From Echiichthys vipera (Eukaryota; Chordata; Actinopteri; Perciformes; Trachinidae): DNA of 64,000 bases. Position numbers and translations under genes: made by a program. Positions 46,751 through 57,970 of this stretch are shown in pieces. Where the stretch lies: the NCBI GenBank assembly GCA_963691815.1, contig OY829649.1, positions 34,463,112 through 34,527,111 of the forward strand, in the 5' to 3' direction. How positions within the stretch are numbered: position 1 is the stretch's first letter; each line of letters begins with the position of its first letter. Under the pieces are notes generated by a model. That model was not told the origin of the DNA and made no database searches. It saw nothing but the letters and a program-made list of their open reading frames with translations.

Positions 46751-47266
46751 CAGGGGTGTCAAACTCCAATTCACAGTGGGCCCAATTTAAAAACTCGAAC
46801 AAAGTTAAGGGCCAAAAAAAAAAAGAGGCGGCAAATGTGCATGTGTTTCCTTCTCTCCAGGTGTGTAACGTTGAGCCTTTCCAGTGCAGCTCCTTGTTCT
46901 TGTCGTGGTGTTTGTGTGTGTGTGTGGGTCTGTGTGTGTGTGTGTGTGTGTGTGTCGTGGTGTTTCTTCTGTTTGATTCTTTGGTCACAGCCACGGTGAC
47001 AAACAGCTCTTTACCTTCACACACAGATCATCTGCTGAAAGCTCCTGTCCTCCATCTTTCTTTAGGGCGTTTTTGGGGAGGGGTGGATTCAGTGTGTCTG
47101 CAGAGACTGGTAGCATGGATGCTCATGTGTGTGAACAGAGAAGTAGACGTGTATGTGCTTCATACTCGCGGGCCAGCTCTCACAGAACCTTGATGTGATC
47201 TTGCGGGCCAAATATGATTACACCACGGGCCAGATTTGGCCCACAGGCCTGAGTTTGACACCCCTG
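46751..47266 (+). mobile_element. non-autonomous hAT-type element, copy 2
   Basis: Termini CAGGGGTGTCAAACTC and GAGTTTGACACCCCTG, with perfect 8-bp duplications TTGTAGAC at 46743-46750 and 47267-47274. Same interior as 11055-11516, plus a (TG)n expansion at about 46911-46954. Confidence 0.88.
46911..46954. repeat. (TG)n microsatellite inside the hAT element
   Basis: About 20 TG units with GGGTC interruption, absent from the sister copy at 11055. Confidence 0.85.
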
Positions 47267-47275
47267 TTGTAGACC

Positions 47276-47335
47276 AACAACTAATCGATTCATGGAGAAA
47301 TGATTTATCATTAGTTGCAGCTGTCGTATGAGTTA
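47276..47335. repeat. short hAT-like terminal fragment
   Basis: AACTAATCGATTCATGGAGA to ATCATTAGTTGCAGCT, typical of the TTAGTTGCAGC-ended fish repeats. It abuts the target duplication of the preceding element. Confidence 0.4.
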
Positions 47336-47773
47336 AAACATATCCAGACTAAAAATCTGTGACACAAATCTGTTGTTTTAGGACCGGGCTCAGCAGTGTT
47401 TCAGTCCTTTCAGTCTAACTCGTCCTGTTCTGTACATGCTGAGTCTGCTCCTGGTCCCTGCGCTGCCCGCAGCAGCACCTGTGCACCCGTCCTTCTACCT
47501 CGTCCAGTGCGTCTTCAACGGAGATGCAGATCATTCAGTGTGAACTGGAGCAGACAGTGCTGAGCGTGTACTGTTAAAGAGCTAAACACACATTGACTGT
47601 GTCAGGGTGCGTTCATCTGGTCCTACATTTCCAATAATGTTCTGGCAAATTAAAACGTAAGTACACTTTTTAGTTTCTGAGGCCACCAAAAAGTTAGTGA
47701 AGTGTTCACAAAGATGGGATTCATGCTGCTGTTACCACATGTCCACAAAACGTAATACACGTATAGAAGTGTA

Positions 47774-48500
47774 GAATAGAATAGAATAGAATAGACTTTA
47801 TTGATCCCACAGCGGGGAAATTCACGTGAGCAGTAGCTTACAACACAGACACAGACAACACAGACCCTTAGTTTACATAAGGTAAACAAAGATAATTAAA
47901 AATAAAATAGAAGATAAAAATAAAAAATAAGAATAGAAAATATACTATATACAATATACAACAATTTACACTATGTGTCATAAATATGAAGTGGAAAAAC
48001 TACAGTGGATGGAAATACTAAGTACAGATGTTACAAAAGTGACTTGTGATGATGTGGAAGTGAATTGCACAAAATAAACATAACAATCATTACAGATTAT
48101 TATTGTGCAGTCTGACTGCGGTCGGGATGAACGACCTGCGGAAGCGTTCTCTTTTGCATCTCGGATGCAGCAGTCTGTGGCTGAAGGAGCTGCTTAAGGC
48201 TCCCACAGTGTCATGGAGGGGGTGAGAGGTGTTGTCCATGATCGATGTTAGTTTGGATAACATCCTCCTCTCACCCACCTCCTCAATGGAATCCAGGGAA
48301 CAGTCTAGGACTGAGCCAGCTCTTCTGATCAGTCTGTTTAGTCTCTTCCTGTCCCTCTCTGAGCTTCCACAGCCCCAGCAGACCACCGCATAAAAGATAG
48401 CAGACGCTACCAAAGAGTCATAGAAGGTCCTCAGAAGTGCCCTGCACACTCCAAAAGACCTCAGAGATATATTTGAGATTATGTGACAGAAGTATGTAAA
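47774..48500 (-). mobile_element. LINE 3' fragment (L2/CR1/Rex1-like), 5'-truncated
   Basis: The minus-strand frame 48449-48090 reads LLRTFYDSLVASAIFYAVVC, RLNRLIRRAGSVLD, MDNTSHPLHDTV and RERFRRSFIPTAVRLHN, the conserved C-terminus of fish LINE ORF2. A 3' UTR follows to an (ATAGA)n-type tail at 47774-47795. Confidence 0.75.
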
Positions 48501-49099
48501 CTGTTGAAGGCAGGGGTGCAGATCTGAGGTCAGGATTGGGGGGGGGGGGGCAGTATGAACTCATACCATGCCCCCATAAATCCCATCTTCATAGAGGCTC
48601 AACAGATCATTCAAAAAGTTCTGCACATGGTTTCATTTACTGTGCTTCCCTTTCTTGTTTAGTGTCCCTAACATCCAACAGTGCATCCCTGTTTACTTCA
48701 CTGTCATAATGTCAAGGGTCTGGGGCGTGTGATGTGTACTCACCCCCTATTCTTCTCCCCCTCTTCCCTTTCTTCCAGAGTATGGGACTACTTTATGCAT
48801 GATACAAATGTTGTTTCTTTCAGCACAAGATACAAAATGACATATACATAATTTTTGCTCCCTTTTGTCTTCTGCATTCTCCTGTTGTCTCCTGCTCTTC
48901 TCTCACACTCACACCCCAGAACCAGTCCCACAGACCCGGCCCCAAACCCCGTCTCTGCAGTAATTATTAATAAAAGCTGCTTTAAAGTCCTCCTTCCTGC
49001 CTCCATTTGATAACACTCATGGGTCGACTACATGGGTTCAATCAGACCTTAAGTCTTTTACTCTTATATGTCAATAAGGGGCTATAAGCCTGTGAATGT
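48501..49099. other. intergenic DNA
   Basis: Contains a G homopolymer at 48538-48550; no gene or repeat family recognised. Confidence 0.5.
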
Positions 49100-49224
49100 T
49101 CTCATGTGTCCAGGTCGTCGTTATCCTCAAAGCAATTTCAGTCAAAAGCAACTGGACTTGGTTATTTGTCAGGAAGACGTTTCACCTCTCATCCAAGAGG
49201 CTTCATCAGTTCATGTACACATCT
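49100..49224. repeat. dispersed repeat fragment
   Basis: AAGACGTTTCACCTCTCATC then CAAGAGGCTTCATCAGTTC, a string common in fish retroelement-derived repeats. Family not assigned. Confidence 0.45.
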
Positions 49225-49340
49225 GACCAGGACCAGGACCAGAACCAGGACCAGGACCAGGACCAGGACCAGGCTGGGACTGGACCAGGACCAGGACCAG
49301 GACCAGGACCAGGACCAGGACCAGGCTGGGACTGGACCAA
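49225..49340 (+). repeat. (GACCAG)n hexanucleotide array
   Basis: About 16 units, with two GCTGGGACTG interruptions that suggest duplication of a longer segment. Confidence 0.9.
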
Positions 49341-49421
49341 GGGTCTTTACCTGCTCTGTAAAGTGTCCTGAGATAACTCTTGTTATGATTTGGCGCTGTG
49401 AATAAAGCTGAATTGAAATGA
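49341..49421 (+). repeat. dispersed retroelement 3' tail
   Basis: Matches the 42145-42236 repeat: CTCTGTAAAGTGTCCTGAGA to GAATAAAGCTGAATTG. Confidence 0.65.
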
Positions 49422-49423
49422 AC

Positions 49424-51170
49424 AAGACACAATCACCTGATTGTTCCCAATGTTTACATCTGTTGTGCTATTTATGAAAATCAGCAAATGCATATATAGA
49501 TTATTATGTGAACAAACAATTAAAACAACTTGTTTTGTTTGTCTTGATGTAAATAATCAACTCAGTCATTGTCATGGTGATATCTGAAGGTTATTTTCTC
49601 CTCTTTTAGTGAGAGAAAAATAATGAAAAGGTGAATTTAAAGGGAATACTTGGGTCTTTAAGTAACATTAAGTCTTTTACTGTTTTACAAGATGCATAAT
49701 AATTAGATTATTATGGACAAACAATGATATATGAAGGTTATTTTCTCCTTTAAGTGAGAGAAAAATAATGAAAAGGTGAATTTAAAGGGAATATTTGGGT
49801 CTTTAAGTAACATTAAGTCTTTTACTGTTTTACAAGATGCATAATAATTAGATTATTATGGACAAACAATGATATATGAAGGTTATTTTTCCCTATTAGT
49901 GAGAGAAAAATAATGAAAAGGTGAATTTAAAGGGAATATTTGGGTCTTTAAGTAACATTAAGTCTTTTACTGTTTTACAAGATGCATAATAATTAGATTA
50001 TTATGGACAAACAATGATATATGAAGGTTATTTTTCCCTTTAAGTGAGAGAAAAATAATGAAAAGGTGAATTTAAAGGGAATATTTGGGTCTTTAAGTAA
50101 CATTAAGTCTTTTACTGTTTTACGTCAACAAGCTTCAACAAGACACAATCACCTGGCTGTTCCCAATGTTTACATCTGTTGTGTTGTGTTTGTGTGAAAA
50201 TCAGAGTCAGAAAAGCTTTAATGTCCCGCAGACGGGGAAATGCTTTTGTCACAGCAGCAACAGAATATTACAAAGCAGGAACATGTTACAAAATAAGATA
50301 AAAAGATTAAAAAAATGGCAAAAATAAGCAATAAAGTTACATTTACAAAGGGAAGAAATAGAAATAGACATATGTACATATTCACATGATGTAGTGCAGT
50401 TGTTCTGCATAATAATTAGATTATTATGGACAAACAATGATATCTGAAGGTTATTTTTCCCCTTTAAGTGAGAGAAAAATAATGAAAAGGTGAATTTAAA
50501 GGGAATATTTGGGTCTTTAAGTAACATTAAGTCTTTTACTGTTTTACAAGATGCATAATAATTAGATTATTATGGACAAACAATGATATATGAAGGTTAT
50601 TTTCCCTTTAAGTGAGAGAAAAATAATGAAAAAGTGAATTTAAAGGGAATATTTGGGTCTTTTTCAGCACTTTCCCCCCTTTACTGCCTCCCTTTATCAA
50701 CGCTCACGGGTTCATTCAGACCTGAACTTTAAGTCTTTTTCTGTTTTACGTCAACAAGCTTCAACAAGACACAATCACCTGGTTGTTCCCAATGTTTACA
50801 TCTGTTGTGTTGTGTTTGTGTGAAAATCAGAGTCAGAAAAGCTTTAATGTGCCGCAGACGGGGAAATGCTTTTGTCACAGCAGCAACAGAATATTACAGA
50901 GCAGGAACATGTTACAAAATAAGATAAAAAGATTAAAAAAATGGCAAAAATAAGCAATAAAGTTACATTTACAAAGGGAAGAACTAGAAATAGACATATG
51001 TACATATTCACATGATGTAGTGCAGTTGTTCTGCATAATAATTAGATTATTATGGACAAACAATGATATATGAAGGTTATTTTCTCCCCTATTAGTGAGA
51101 GAAAAATAATGAATAAGTGAATTTAAAGGGAATATTTGGGTCTTTTTCAGCACTTTCCCTTCTTTACTCA
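49424..51170 (+). repeat. 145-bp tandem array with higher-order duplication
   Basis: Units of about 145 bp (each with GATGCATAATAATTAGATTA, GATATATGAAGGTTATTTT and GAATTTAAAGGGAATATTTG) repeat at 49586, 49733, 49878 and 50023, and again around 50440, 50590 and 51070. A LINE/SINE-like block (GCTTTAATGTCCCGCAGACG ... TGTAGTGCAGTTGTTCTGCA) occurs twice, about 626 bp apart (50124-50408 and 50750-51036). Confidence 0.85.
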
Positions 51171-51182
51171 GGACATAATGCA

Positions 51183-51494
51183 GATACACAATTAGTTATC
51201 TTCTATTGCAACACTGACTCCTATTATTTAAGTTATTTTGAAACCATACCAGAGGACCCAGTGTGTGTTGGGGCCAGTGTGCACACCCTGGAGGCACTGA
51301 AGCCCCCCCCCCCCCTGCACAGAGGGTATGCTGAGATGATGCAACCAGAGGAGGGGGCAGCAGAGGACCATCCGGCTGCTGCCAGCACAGAGGAGCCGAC
51401 ACCACACACCCAAGTGCTGGCCGCCGCAAATGAACACCCATCGGACATTCATCGGTGTCGCAAACAGAAGAACAACAGCAGAACCTCAGGTATG
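51183..51494 (+). other. possible exon-like ORF of unknown function
   Basis: Part of an open frame (51117-51515). From about 51240 it is codon-like: ETIPEDPVCVGASVHTLEAL then YAEMMQPEEGAAEDHPAAAS, ending NNSRTSG before a GTATGA donor-like site at about 51489. No family recognised. It follows the tandem array and is interrupted by a C-run, so it may be repeat-derived. Confidence 0.25.
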
Positions 51495-52452
51495 AATGTT
51501 TTCTCTGCTTTGTGACAGAGCGCTGAGGCTCTGCCGGCTAAGCTAACACTGTTAGCCTAACGTTAGCATTAGCACCCTTAGCTTCGCCTTAGCTTTCTGA
51601 CAGCTGAGGTGAATTAACTGAGTGAAAACAGACCCACACACCTTCTCTAACGTTACACTGACTGCTCACACTCGCTTTGTTTGTCTCTTTGTTGGAAATA
51701 AAGCGATACTTAATGTTTTAAACTACCAAAACAGACGTGGCTGAGCTAACAAGGTAGAAACAATTACTTGGACCTTTACTGTGGATTATTTCAAAATAAG
51801 TGGTTGTGTGTTGTAGCCCCGGGGTCATTCGTGGTTTAATGTGCGTCACTACATCTGTGTTTACCGGTTATTGTTTACCCTTTGTTGCTCAAATGAGCTT
51901 TTGTTTGATTAAAGTCCATTTACGTTTGACTTTTGTTCGCATCTTTTGCGTTTCCTCGGCAACGGGTTGAAATCTAGCTTAAAGCGTCTTCAAGTAAGTT
52001 TGGTAACGCTGGTGTTTTATTCAGTATAGTTAACTGGAAGTATATTTATCTCTATTAAACATCTATTTTCACTCTGGGTTCAACTCATCTCCTACGTGTC
52101 TAGCTCGGTGCTTTTGTTTTGAAAGCGTTTGTCCAAACAGGAAGTGAAATGACTGAAATTCCCTGCGTGCTAGCTAACAAGCTAGCTAGGTTATACCCTT
52201 TGTTTTAAGTTGTCATTTGGTCTCTAACGTGATAAAACCGACGCAGGCTTCACATAGAGTGGATATTTGTGTTTACCTCAAAGGTTTGGTTGGTAAAGTA
52301 CGTGCTTGTGCGGTTGAATGGCACAGTTAGTGCTAATGTTAGCCGTGCTGTTGCTAATGTAGGTGTAGCCCAGAACAATGTAAATGTGCCACCCCCCTGA
52401 GAAGAGTCAACAGTGCACTGATGTTGCAGCTTGTCATTGCCTTTTTGTTGGC

Positions 52453-52493
<41 letters not shown>

Positions 52494-53559
52494 TCACTCT
52501 CTCTCATACTCAAATCATTTAAAACCAGCGTTTTTAACCAGAGGTGACCACAGATGTTTCCCAACTTTCCTGGAATAGCTTGGAAAGAGCAACATTTCAC
52601 AGCCCACTCTTTAAATCAATGTCCAGGAGACATGCCTCATGAGTCCTTCTTGGCTCTTCCTGATTATTGCTTTGCTTTTAACATATTTTGTCCAGTCTTG
52701 GGAACTTTGCACCCAAGTGATACTGAACAAGGGGAAAGAAATGAGTGTATTTCCAAGACCACCTCATAGGTCAGGACCAAAGCCACAGTTTGATTAAAAA
52801 GTGAATCATCTTTATTAATTGTAGTTACTTCTCCGCAGCATGTTAAAGGTTGAATACAGAGAATGAGCAGAACACCACAACAACAAAAAATAATTAAAAG
52901 CACTCGGGTTGCCAGGTTGGTCAGACCCGGTCCAGTAGCCTACAGTAGACCGGAGCCATCCCCTCCGGCAAATCGCACCATAAAAACAAGTATTAGAAGA
53001 GTTTGACTGACAGTTACTGTTGGCTGTTACAGCTAAGTAAAGATGAAAGTGATGTTAGCGATTAAGGAGAAAGGTAGCCATGTTGGCGTGTGTTTTAGTG
53101 TCGTTGAACTCCTTTATCTCAGTCCATGGAGTGAATGCTTGGTCTATATTGACTTTGGTTTTTAGTATTTGCAGCTGCTAATTCTGCAAATAAGCAGCTA
53201 CAGGATCGGCAAAATCCATTTCACCCAGTGCCAGCCTACAGTAGCTGCACCCAACAACAGACAACCCTGGCAACCAGCAATGCCCAACGCTATTGGCTGC
53301 TACCATGGAAACACAACGTGACAGAAAGTCATTGTCAAAAGCGTCAAATTAAAAAAAAATATATATAAATTCATACTAAATATATAATTTTTTTTAATAG
53401 AAAAGCAATAATTTCATTCTGTACCCCTCAAAACGCTCCATGGGTGAATTATTTTTTCGAAACTATTGCTTTTAATTAAGTGGGAGGTGAACGGTCGCTG
53501 AACTCAGCTCATTAAATTCTTCTTTACATAAATAAGTCACCCTGTGGTGTAGACCTACA
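51495..53559. other. intergenic DNA with a (TG)n tract
   Basis: No gene recognised. Contains TTAGC-rich sequence near 51540-51600, a (GT)n tract at 52456-52492 and an A/T-rich patch at 53345-53400. Confidence 0.5.
52456..52492. repeat. (GT)n microsatellite
   Basis: About 18 uninterrupted GT units. Confidence 0.9.
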
Positions 53560-55670
53560 TTTGTTCAAGATTCAAGATTCAAGAAGCTTTATTTATCCCG
53601 AGGGAAATTATTTTGCAACAGTTTCAATACAAAGGCGGAAAAGGATCAGAGTAACAATAAGCATAAACATAAATCAAATCAAAATAAAGCTAACGTCAGA
53701 TAAATCAAGCAATGAACTAAGTGTGACAGAGTGCAACAGACGTTGTGGTTAAACGCAGGTATATACAATATACAACAATACGCAGCGTGCAGTTTAGCTG
53801 CAGATTGAAATAAAATAAGTACAAACTAAATAAGTGAGAAGGAGCGATAAGTTATAAGTGTTAAAAATGTTAAAAATGTAGCAGCATGTCCTACAGAACT
53901 AAGTGACAGTATGGCACAGTGGAGTGCAGCAGCATGTCCTACAGAACTAAGTGACAGTATGGCACAGTGGAGTGTAGCAGCATGTCCTACAGAACTAAGT
54001 GACAGTGTGGCACAGTGGAGTGTAGCAGCATGTCCTACAGAACTAAGTGACAGTATGGCACAGTGGAGTGCAGCAGCATGTCCTACAGAACTAAGTGACA
54101 GTGTGGAACAGTGGAGTGTAGCAGCATGTCCTACAGAACTAAGTGACAGTATGGCACAGTGGAGTGTAGCAGCATGTCCTACAGAACTAAGTGACAGTGT
54201 GGAACAGTGGAGTGTAGCAGCATGTCCTACAGAACTAAGTGACAGTGTGGCACAGTGGAGTGTAGCAGCATGTCCTACAGAACTAAGTGACAGTATGGCA
54301 CAGTGGAGTGCAGCAGCATGTCCTACAGAGCTAAGTGACAGTGTGGCACAGTGGAGTGTAGCAGCATGTCCTACAGAACTAAGTGACAGTGTGGCACAGT
54401 GGAGTGTAGCAGCATGTCCTACAGAGCTAAGTGACAGTGTGGCACAGTGGAGTGCAGCAGCACGTCCTACAGAACTAAGTGACAGTATGGCACAGTGGAG
54501 TGCAGCAGCATGTCCTACAGAACTAAGTGACAGTGTGGCACAGTGGAGTGTAGCAGCATGTCCTACAGAACTAAGTGACAGTGTGGCACAGTGGAGTGTA
54601 GCAGCATGTCCTACAGAACTAAGTGACAGTATGGCACAGTGGAGTGTAGCAGCATGTCCTACAGAACTAAGTGACAGTATGGCACAGTGGAGTGTAGCAG
54701 CATGTCCTACAGAGCTAAGTGACAGTGTGGCACAGTGGAGTGTAGCAGCATGTCCTACAGAACTAAGTGACAGTGTGGCACAGTGGAGTGTAGCAGCATG
54801 TCCTACAGAACTAAGTGACAGTATGGCACAGTGGAGTGTAGCAGCATGTCCTACAGAGCTAAGTGACAGTGTGGCACAGTGGAGTGTAGCAGCATGTCCT
54901 ACAGAACTAAGTGACAGTGTGGCACAGTGGAGTGTAGCAGCATGTCCTACAGAGCTAAGTGACAGTGTGGCACAGTGGAGTGCAGCAGCACGTCCTACAG
55001 AACTAAGTGACAGTATGGCACAGTGGAGTGCAGCAGCATGTCCTACAGAACTAAGTGACAGTGTGGCACAGTGGAGTGTAGCAGCATGTCCTACAGAACT
55101 AAGTGACAGTGTGGCACAGTGGAGTGTAGCAGCATGTCCTACAGAACTAAGTGACAGTGTGGCACAGTGGAGTGTAGCAGCATGTCCTACAGAGCTAAGT
55201 GACAGTATGGCACAGTGGAGTGCAGCAGCATGTCCTACAGAACTAAGTGACAGTGTGGTACAGTGGAGTGTAGCAGCATTTCGTACTTAAGTCAGTTACA
55301 GTAAACCACAGTGAAATGTAGCAGCATGTCCTAAAGCACAGTAAGTGTATCAGCAGATAGTTACAGTAAACCATTAATAAATAAATAAAGTGATGTAGTG
55401 GTGATATAAAGTGACAGTGTCGTATAGCAGCATTACTTACTGAAGTAAGTGACAGTGCAACTGAATAAAGTACAACTGAATAAAGTGGTGCAGTGATGGT
55501 ATAAAGTGACAAAGTGACATTTTCAGGATACAGTGTCTCCACTGTTCCTTACCTGACTGGGGGGAGATGAATTATAAAGTTTGATGGCCGCCGGAAGAAA
55601 AGACTTCCTCCGGCGTTCAGTATTACACCGTGGGAGAATGAGTCTCTGGCTGAATGTGCTTCTGCTGATT
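53560..55670 (-). mobile_element. LINE 3' end whose 3' UTR contains an expanded minisatellite
   Basis: On the minus strand, 55665-55545 reads RLILPRCNTERRRKSFLPAA then IKLYNSSPPSQ, a LINE ORF2 C-terminus. A 3' UTR follows with the minisatellite (55289-53878), then TTGCAAAATAATTTCCCTCG, AATAAAGCTTCTTGAATC and a (TTGAATC)n tail at 53560-53580. 5'-truncated. Confidence 0.75.
53878..55289. repeat. 48-bp minisatellite, about 29 units
   Basis: Unit contains GCAGCATGTCCTACAGAACT then AAGTGACAGT(A/G)TGG and CACAGTGGAGTG(C/T)A. Because 48 is divisible by 3 and the unit lacks a stop in one frame, a 459-codon plus-strand frame results (28 repeats of 16 residues plus a partial). Variant units (GAG for GAA, CGTCC for TGTCC, GAACAG for GCACAG) show an 11-unit higher-order duplication: units 10-15 recur as 21-26. 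Confidence 0.95.
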
Positions 55671-56063
55671 TAGATCACAATTGTTATGTGTTTATCCTCA
55701 TTTATTGCGTTGTTATTTACGGGGCCACGTCTGTGAATCTGCACATATCCTATTCTGCTTTATTTTTATATTTATATGTTTAGTTTTTGGTTATTGTGGA
55801 CATGTGCTCCGGCACGCTGGAAGGCTCGGTCTTTGTTGTATGTACTGAGGTGTCTGTATAACCCTGTATGGGATGGGTCATGGATACAGTACATGAAAAT
55901 ATAAAATGCATTCATTCGTTCATTCGTTGTTATGATTCAACACTATAAATAAAATTGAATTGAACCGAAATAGAAAAAACAATTTGCCTGCTATGGTTGG
56001 TGTTGCTTTTACAAAGCCAGGTTGACGCTGAGGTGCCAAAGAAGAACGTGTGAGGGCATTTTA
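55671..56063. other. intergenic DNA with a short retroelement tail
   Basis: ATGATTCAACACTATAAATA then AAATTGAATTGAA near 55931-55965 repeats the tail seen at 42145; otherwise nothing recognised. Confidence 0.5.
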
Positions 56064-56674
56064 GGGCGCGCTCACACTATCTTCCCGGACCGAGACCCGG
56101 ACTTTAGGGTACTTGTCCCCCCTCCCCCTCCCCCCCGCGCCCCAGCCCCGTTTGTACTCACACTACCTGGGCCTCGGCCAATGCTTCTTGCTGTCCATAC
56201 GCCTTCAAGCCGCAACACGTCACACGCATTGATCGCGTGTGTGTGGCTTTGTTTACAAATCTTTCCATAGACCTCGGAGTTTTAGTGCGTCTTGTCGACT
56301 GTTTTTGAATATTTCCATCCGACCAAATCTGCAGTAAACACTCCACCTCCGCATCACACCAACATGAACCTTTCACCACCATTGTTGTTGTTGTTAAATG
56401 TCCGCGCATGGTCCGTCCTTCTATTTACATGTCCGAACAGGCGGACATAACGCTACTGCCGTAGGGCTCGTGCTCGTGTGCGTACACGTGCGCACGCTCG
56501 TGCTCGTACATGTGCAAACGGCTCCGCTAAAGCCCACCTCTTTCAAGCGGGCCGTGGCGGCCCAGCTGGCCCCAGTTGAGCGCGGAGCGGGTGCGCTCAC
56601 ACTACTTAAAGGTACTAGACTTTAGCTGAAAAACCGGTTTTGGCCGCGGCCAAAGGGACAGTGTGAGCACGCTC
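56064..56674 (-). mobile_element. PIF/Harbinger-like non-autonomous element, both ends present
   Basis: Termini GGGCGCGCTCACACTATC and GACAGTGTGAGCACGCTC are inverted repeats, flanked by TTA on both sides (56061-56063 and 56675-56677), the 3-bp duplication typical of PIF/Harbinger. The minus strand around 56374-56310 encodes KGSCWCDAEVECLLQIWSDG, the start of a Myb/SANT-like domain as in Harbinger accessory proteins, then shifts frame. No DDE transposase. Confidence 0.75.
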
Positions 56675-56677
56675 TTA

Positions 56678-57339
56678 GTGACTGATACTTTATTGTTGTA
56701 GCATTGTAATACTGAAATTGGTGATTCCCGTTTGACTGAAGGCTCCATCATAAATAATGTCTTCTTTAATTGCATTCCAGGCTTGTGTATTAAGTAATAG
56801 TGAGACGTATTATTATATAATGAAATACAGGGTTTGACACTGTCTGCTCTGTCTCGGGCAGACTGGTGCCTGCTTGTCCTTGAACACACAGTCACCCTTT
56901 GAGGGTTTACTTTTTTTATTTTTTACTGGAGACGCCACCACAGGAAGCTGATGTTATGGCAAGGAAGTGCCTCCCCGCAGTTAAAGCATGAATAAGGAAG
57001 GAGAGCAGGGAAGGAGTATTAATGAGTTACTAGACCACTGCTACCCCCACCGCCTTCTCTTCCCAGACTTTTCTCCTCATCTTCAGTCTCAGTCTCATGC
57101 TTTGTTCAGCTGCCTGTAAAAGAACACCACACACTTGTTCCCTTGGATCAGACCCAGTGCGTTCATTAACTGTGAAGTCAAATACTGAAGCTCTCTGTGA
57201 TTTGAATTAGGATAAGTGTTATTGGCTTGTTAAGGAGCAGCTTACATTCTGCAGCACATCGCTACGTGTTTAGATTGTTTAGGGTGCTTCGCAGTGCACG
57301 AGTAAATCATTCTGGTGACAGCCTGCTACCTCCCATAGC
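56678..57339. other. intergenic DNA
   Basis: No gene or repeat recognised. Confidence 0.5.
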
Positions 57340-57970
57340 ATAGATTAGTGGTTCCAAAACTGGGGGGCATGGCCACCTAGGTGGGCCTGGAGTTATAAAA
57401 AGGGGGGCTGCGGTGAGGCTAAATATACATGACGTGTGATTCTGCACTGCTGAGGGAGCATTGAAACCAAAGACTGTATAAAAAATGGACATAGCGTAGA
57501 TGTCGGGGTCCGTTCGCTCAACTTAATCCAGTCGTCCTCGCCTACGGGAATCGCCATCTTGTCAGACTTTGACTCCGCCTCATATCCTCTTACCAAAAAA
57601 GGGCATGTATGTGACGTTATGCGGAGGGACATGCGTCCATCTGGCTGACTTACACCTCCGAGGAGAAGTGAGGGCCAGTGGCTAGCCCCTAATTATTTAA
57701 TTATTCATAAACTTTAACTCCAATAAAACAAAAAGTAGCCTGGTACAAAAAGATCACCCCCTCAGTGTTGTCATGGAGATATGAGCTAAACATACAGACT
57801 AGGATGTTTTACTGTCCCAGGCCTTAAACAGGTTTAATGATGCTGTGAAATCAGCCTGTTTAACATGGGGGTCAATGAGAAACTGCTCTATTGTGCAAAC
57901 TGTCCTAGTGAACACTTGAAGAACTGCATTTTTTTGCCACTTCCGTATTGGATCAAACAGGAAGTCGCTG
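57340..57970. repeat. composite of fish dispersed repeats
   Basis: AGTGGTTCCAAAACTGGGGG near 57348 resembles an hAT-like terminus. AAAGACTGTATAAAAAATGG near 57470 and GAAGAACTGCATTTTTTTGC near 57918 belong to the repeat family also present near 16344-16900. Confidence 0.45.

Noticed and set aside
48090..48449. 119-codon frame resembling a reverse-transcriptase C-terminus
   Set aside because: Kept as a LINE fragment, not as a host gene: 5'-truncated, with a LINE 3' UTR and tail.
49424..51170. Regular repeats suggestive of a CRISPR array
   Set aside because: Units are about 145 bp and contiguous without unique spacers, and the genome is eukaryotic.
53299..53312. Second X-box-like sequence GCTACCATGGAAAC
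   Set aside because: It lacks the invariant T at position 2 of the RFX consensus and is not next to a ciliary gene.
53911..55290. 459-codon plus-strand ORF of 16-residue repeats
   Set aside because: The 48-bp tandem unit explains the long frame. It lies antisense in a LINE 3' UTR and has no non-repetitive domain.
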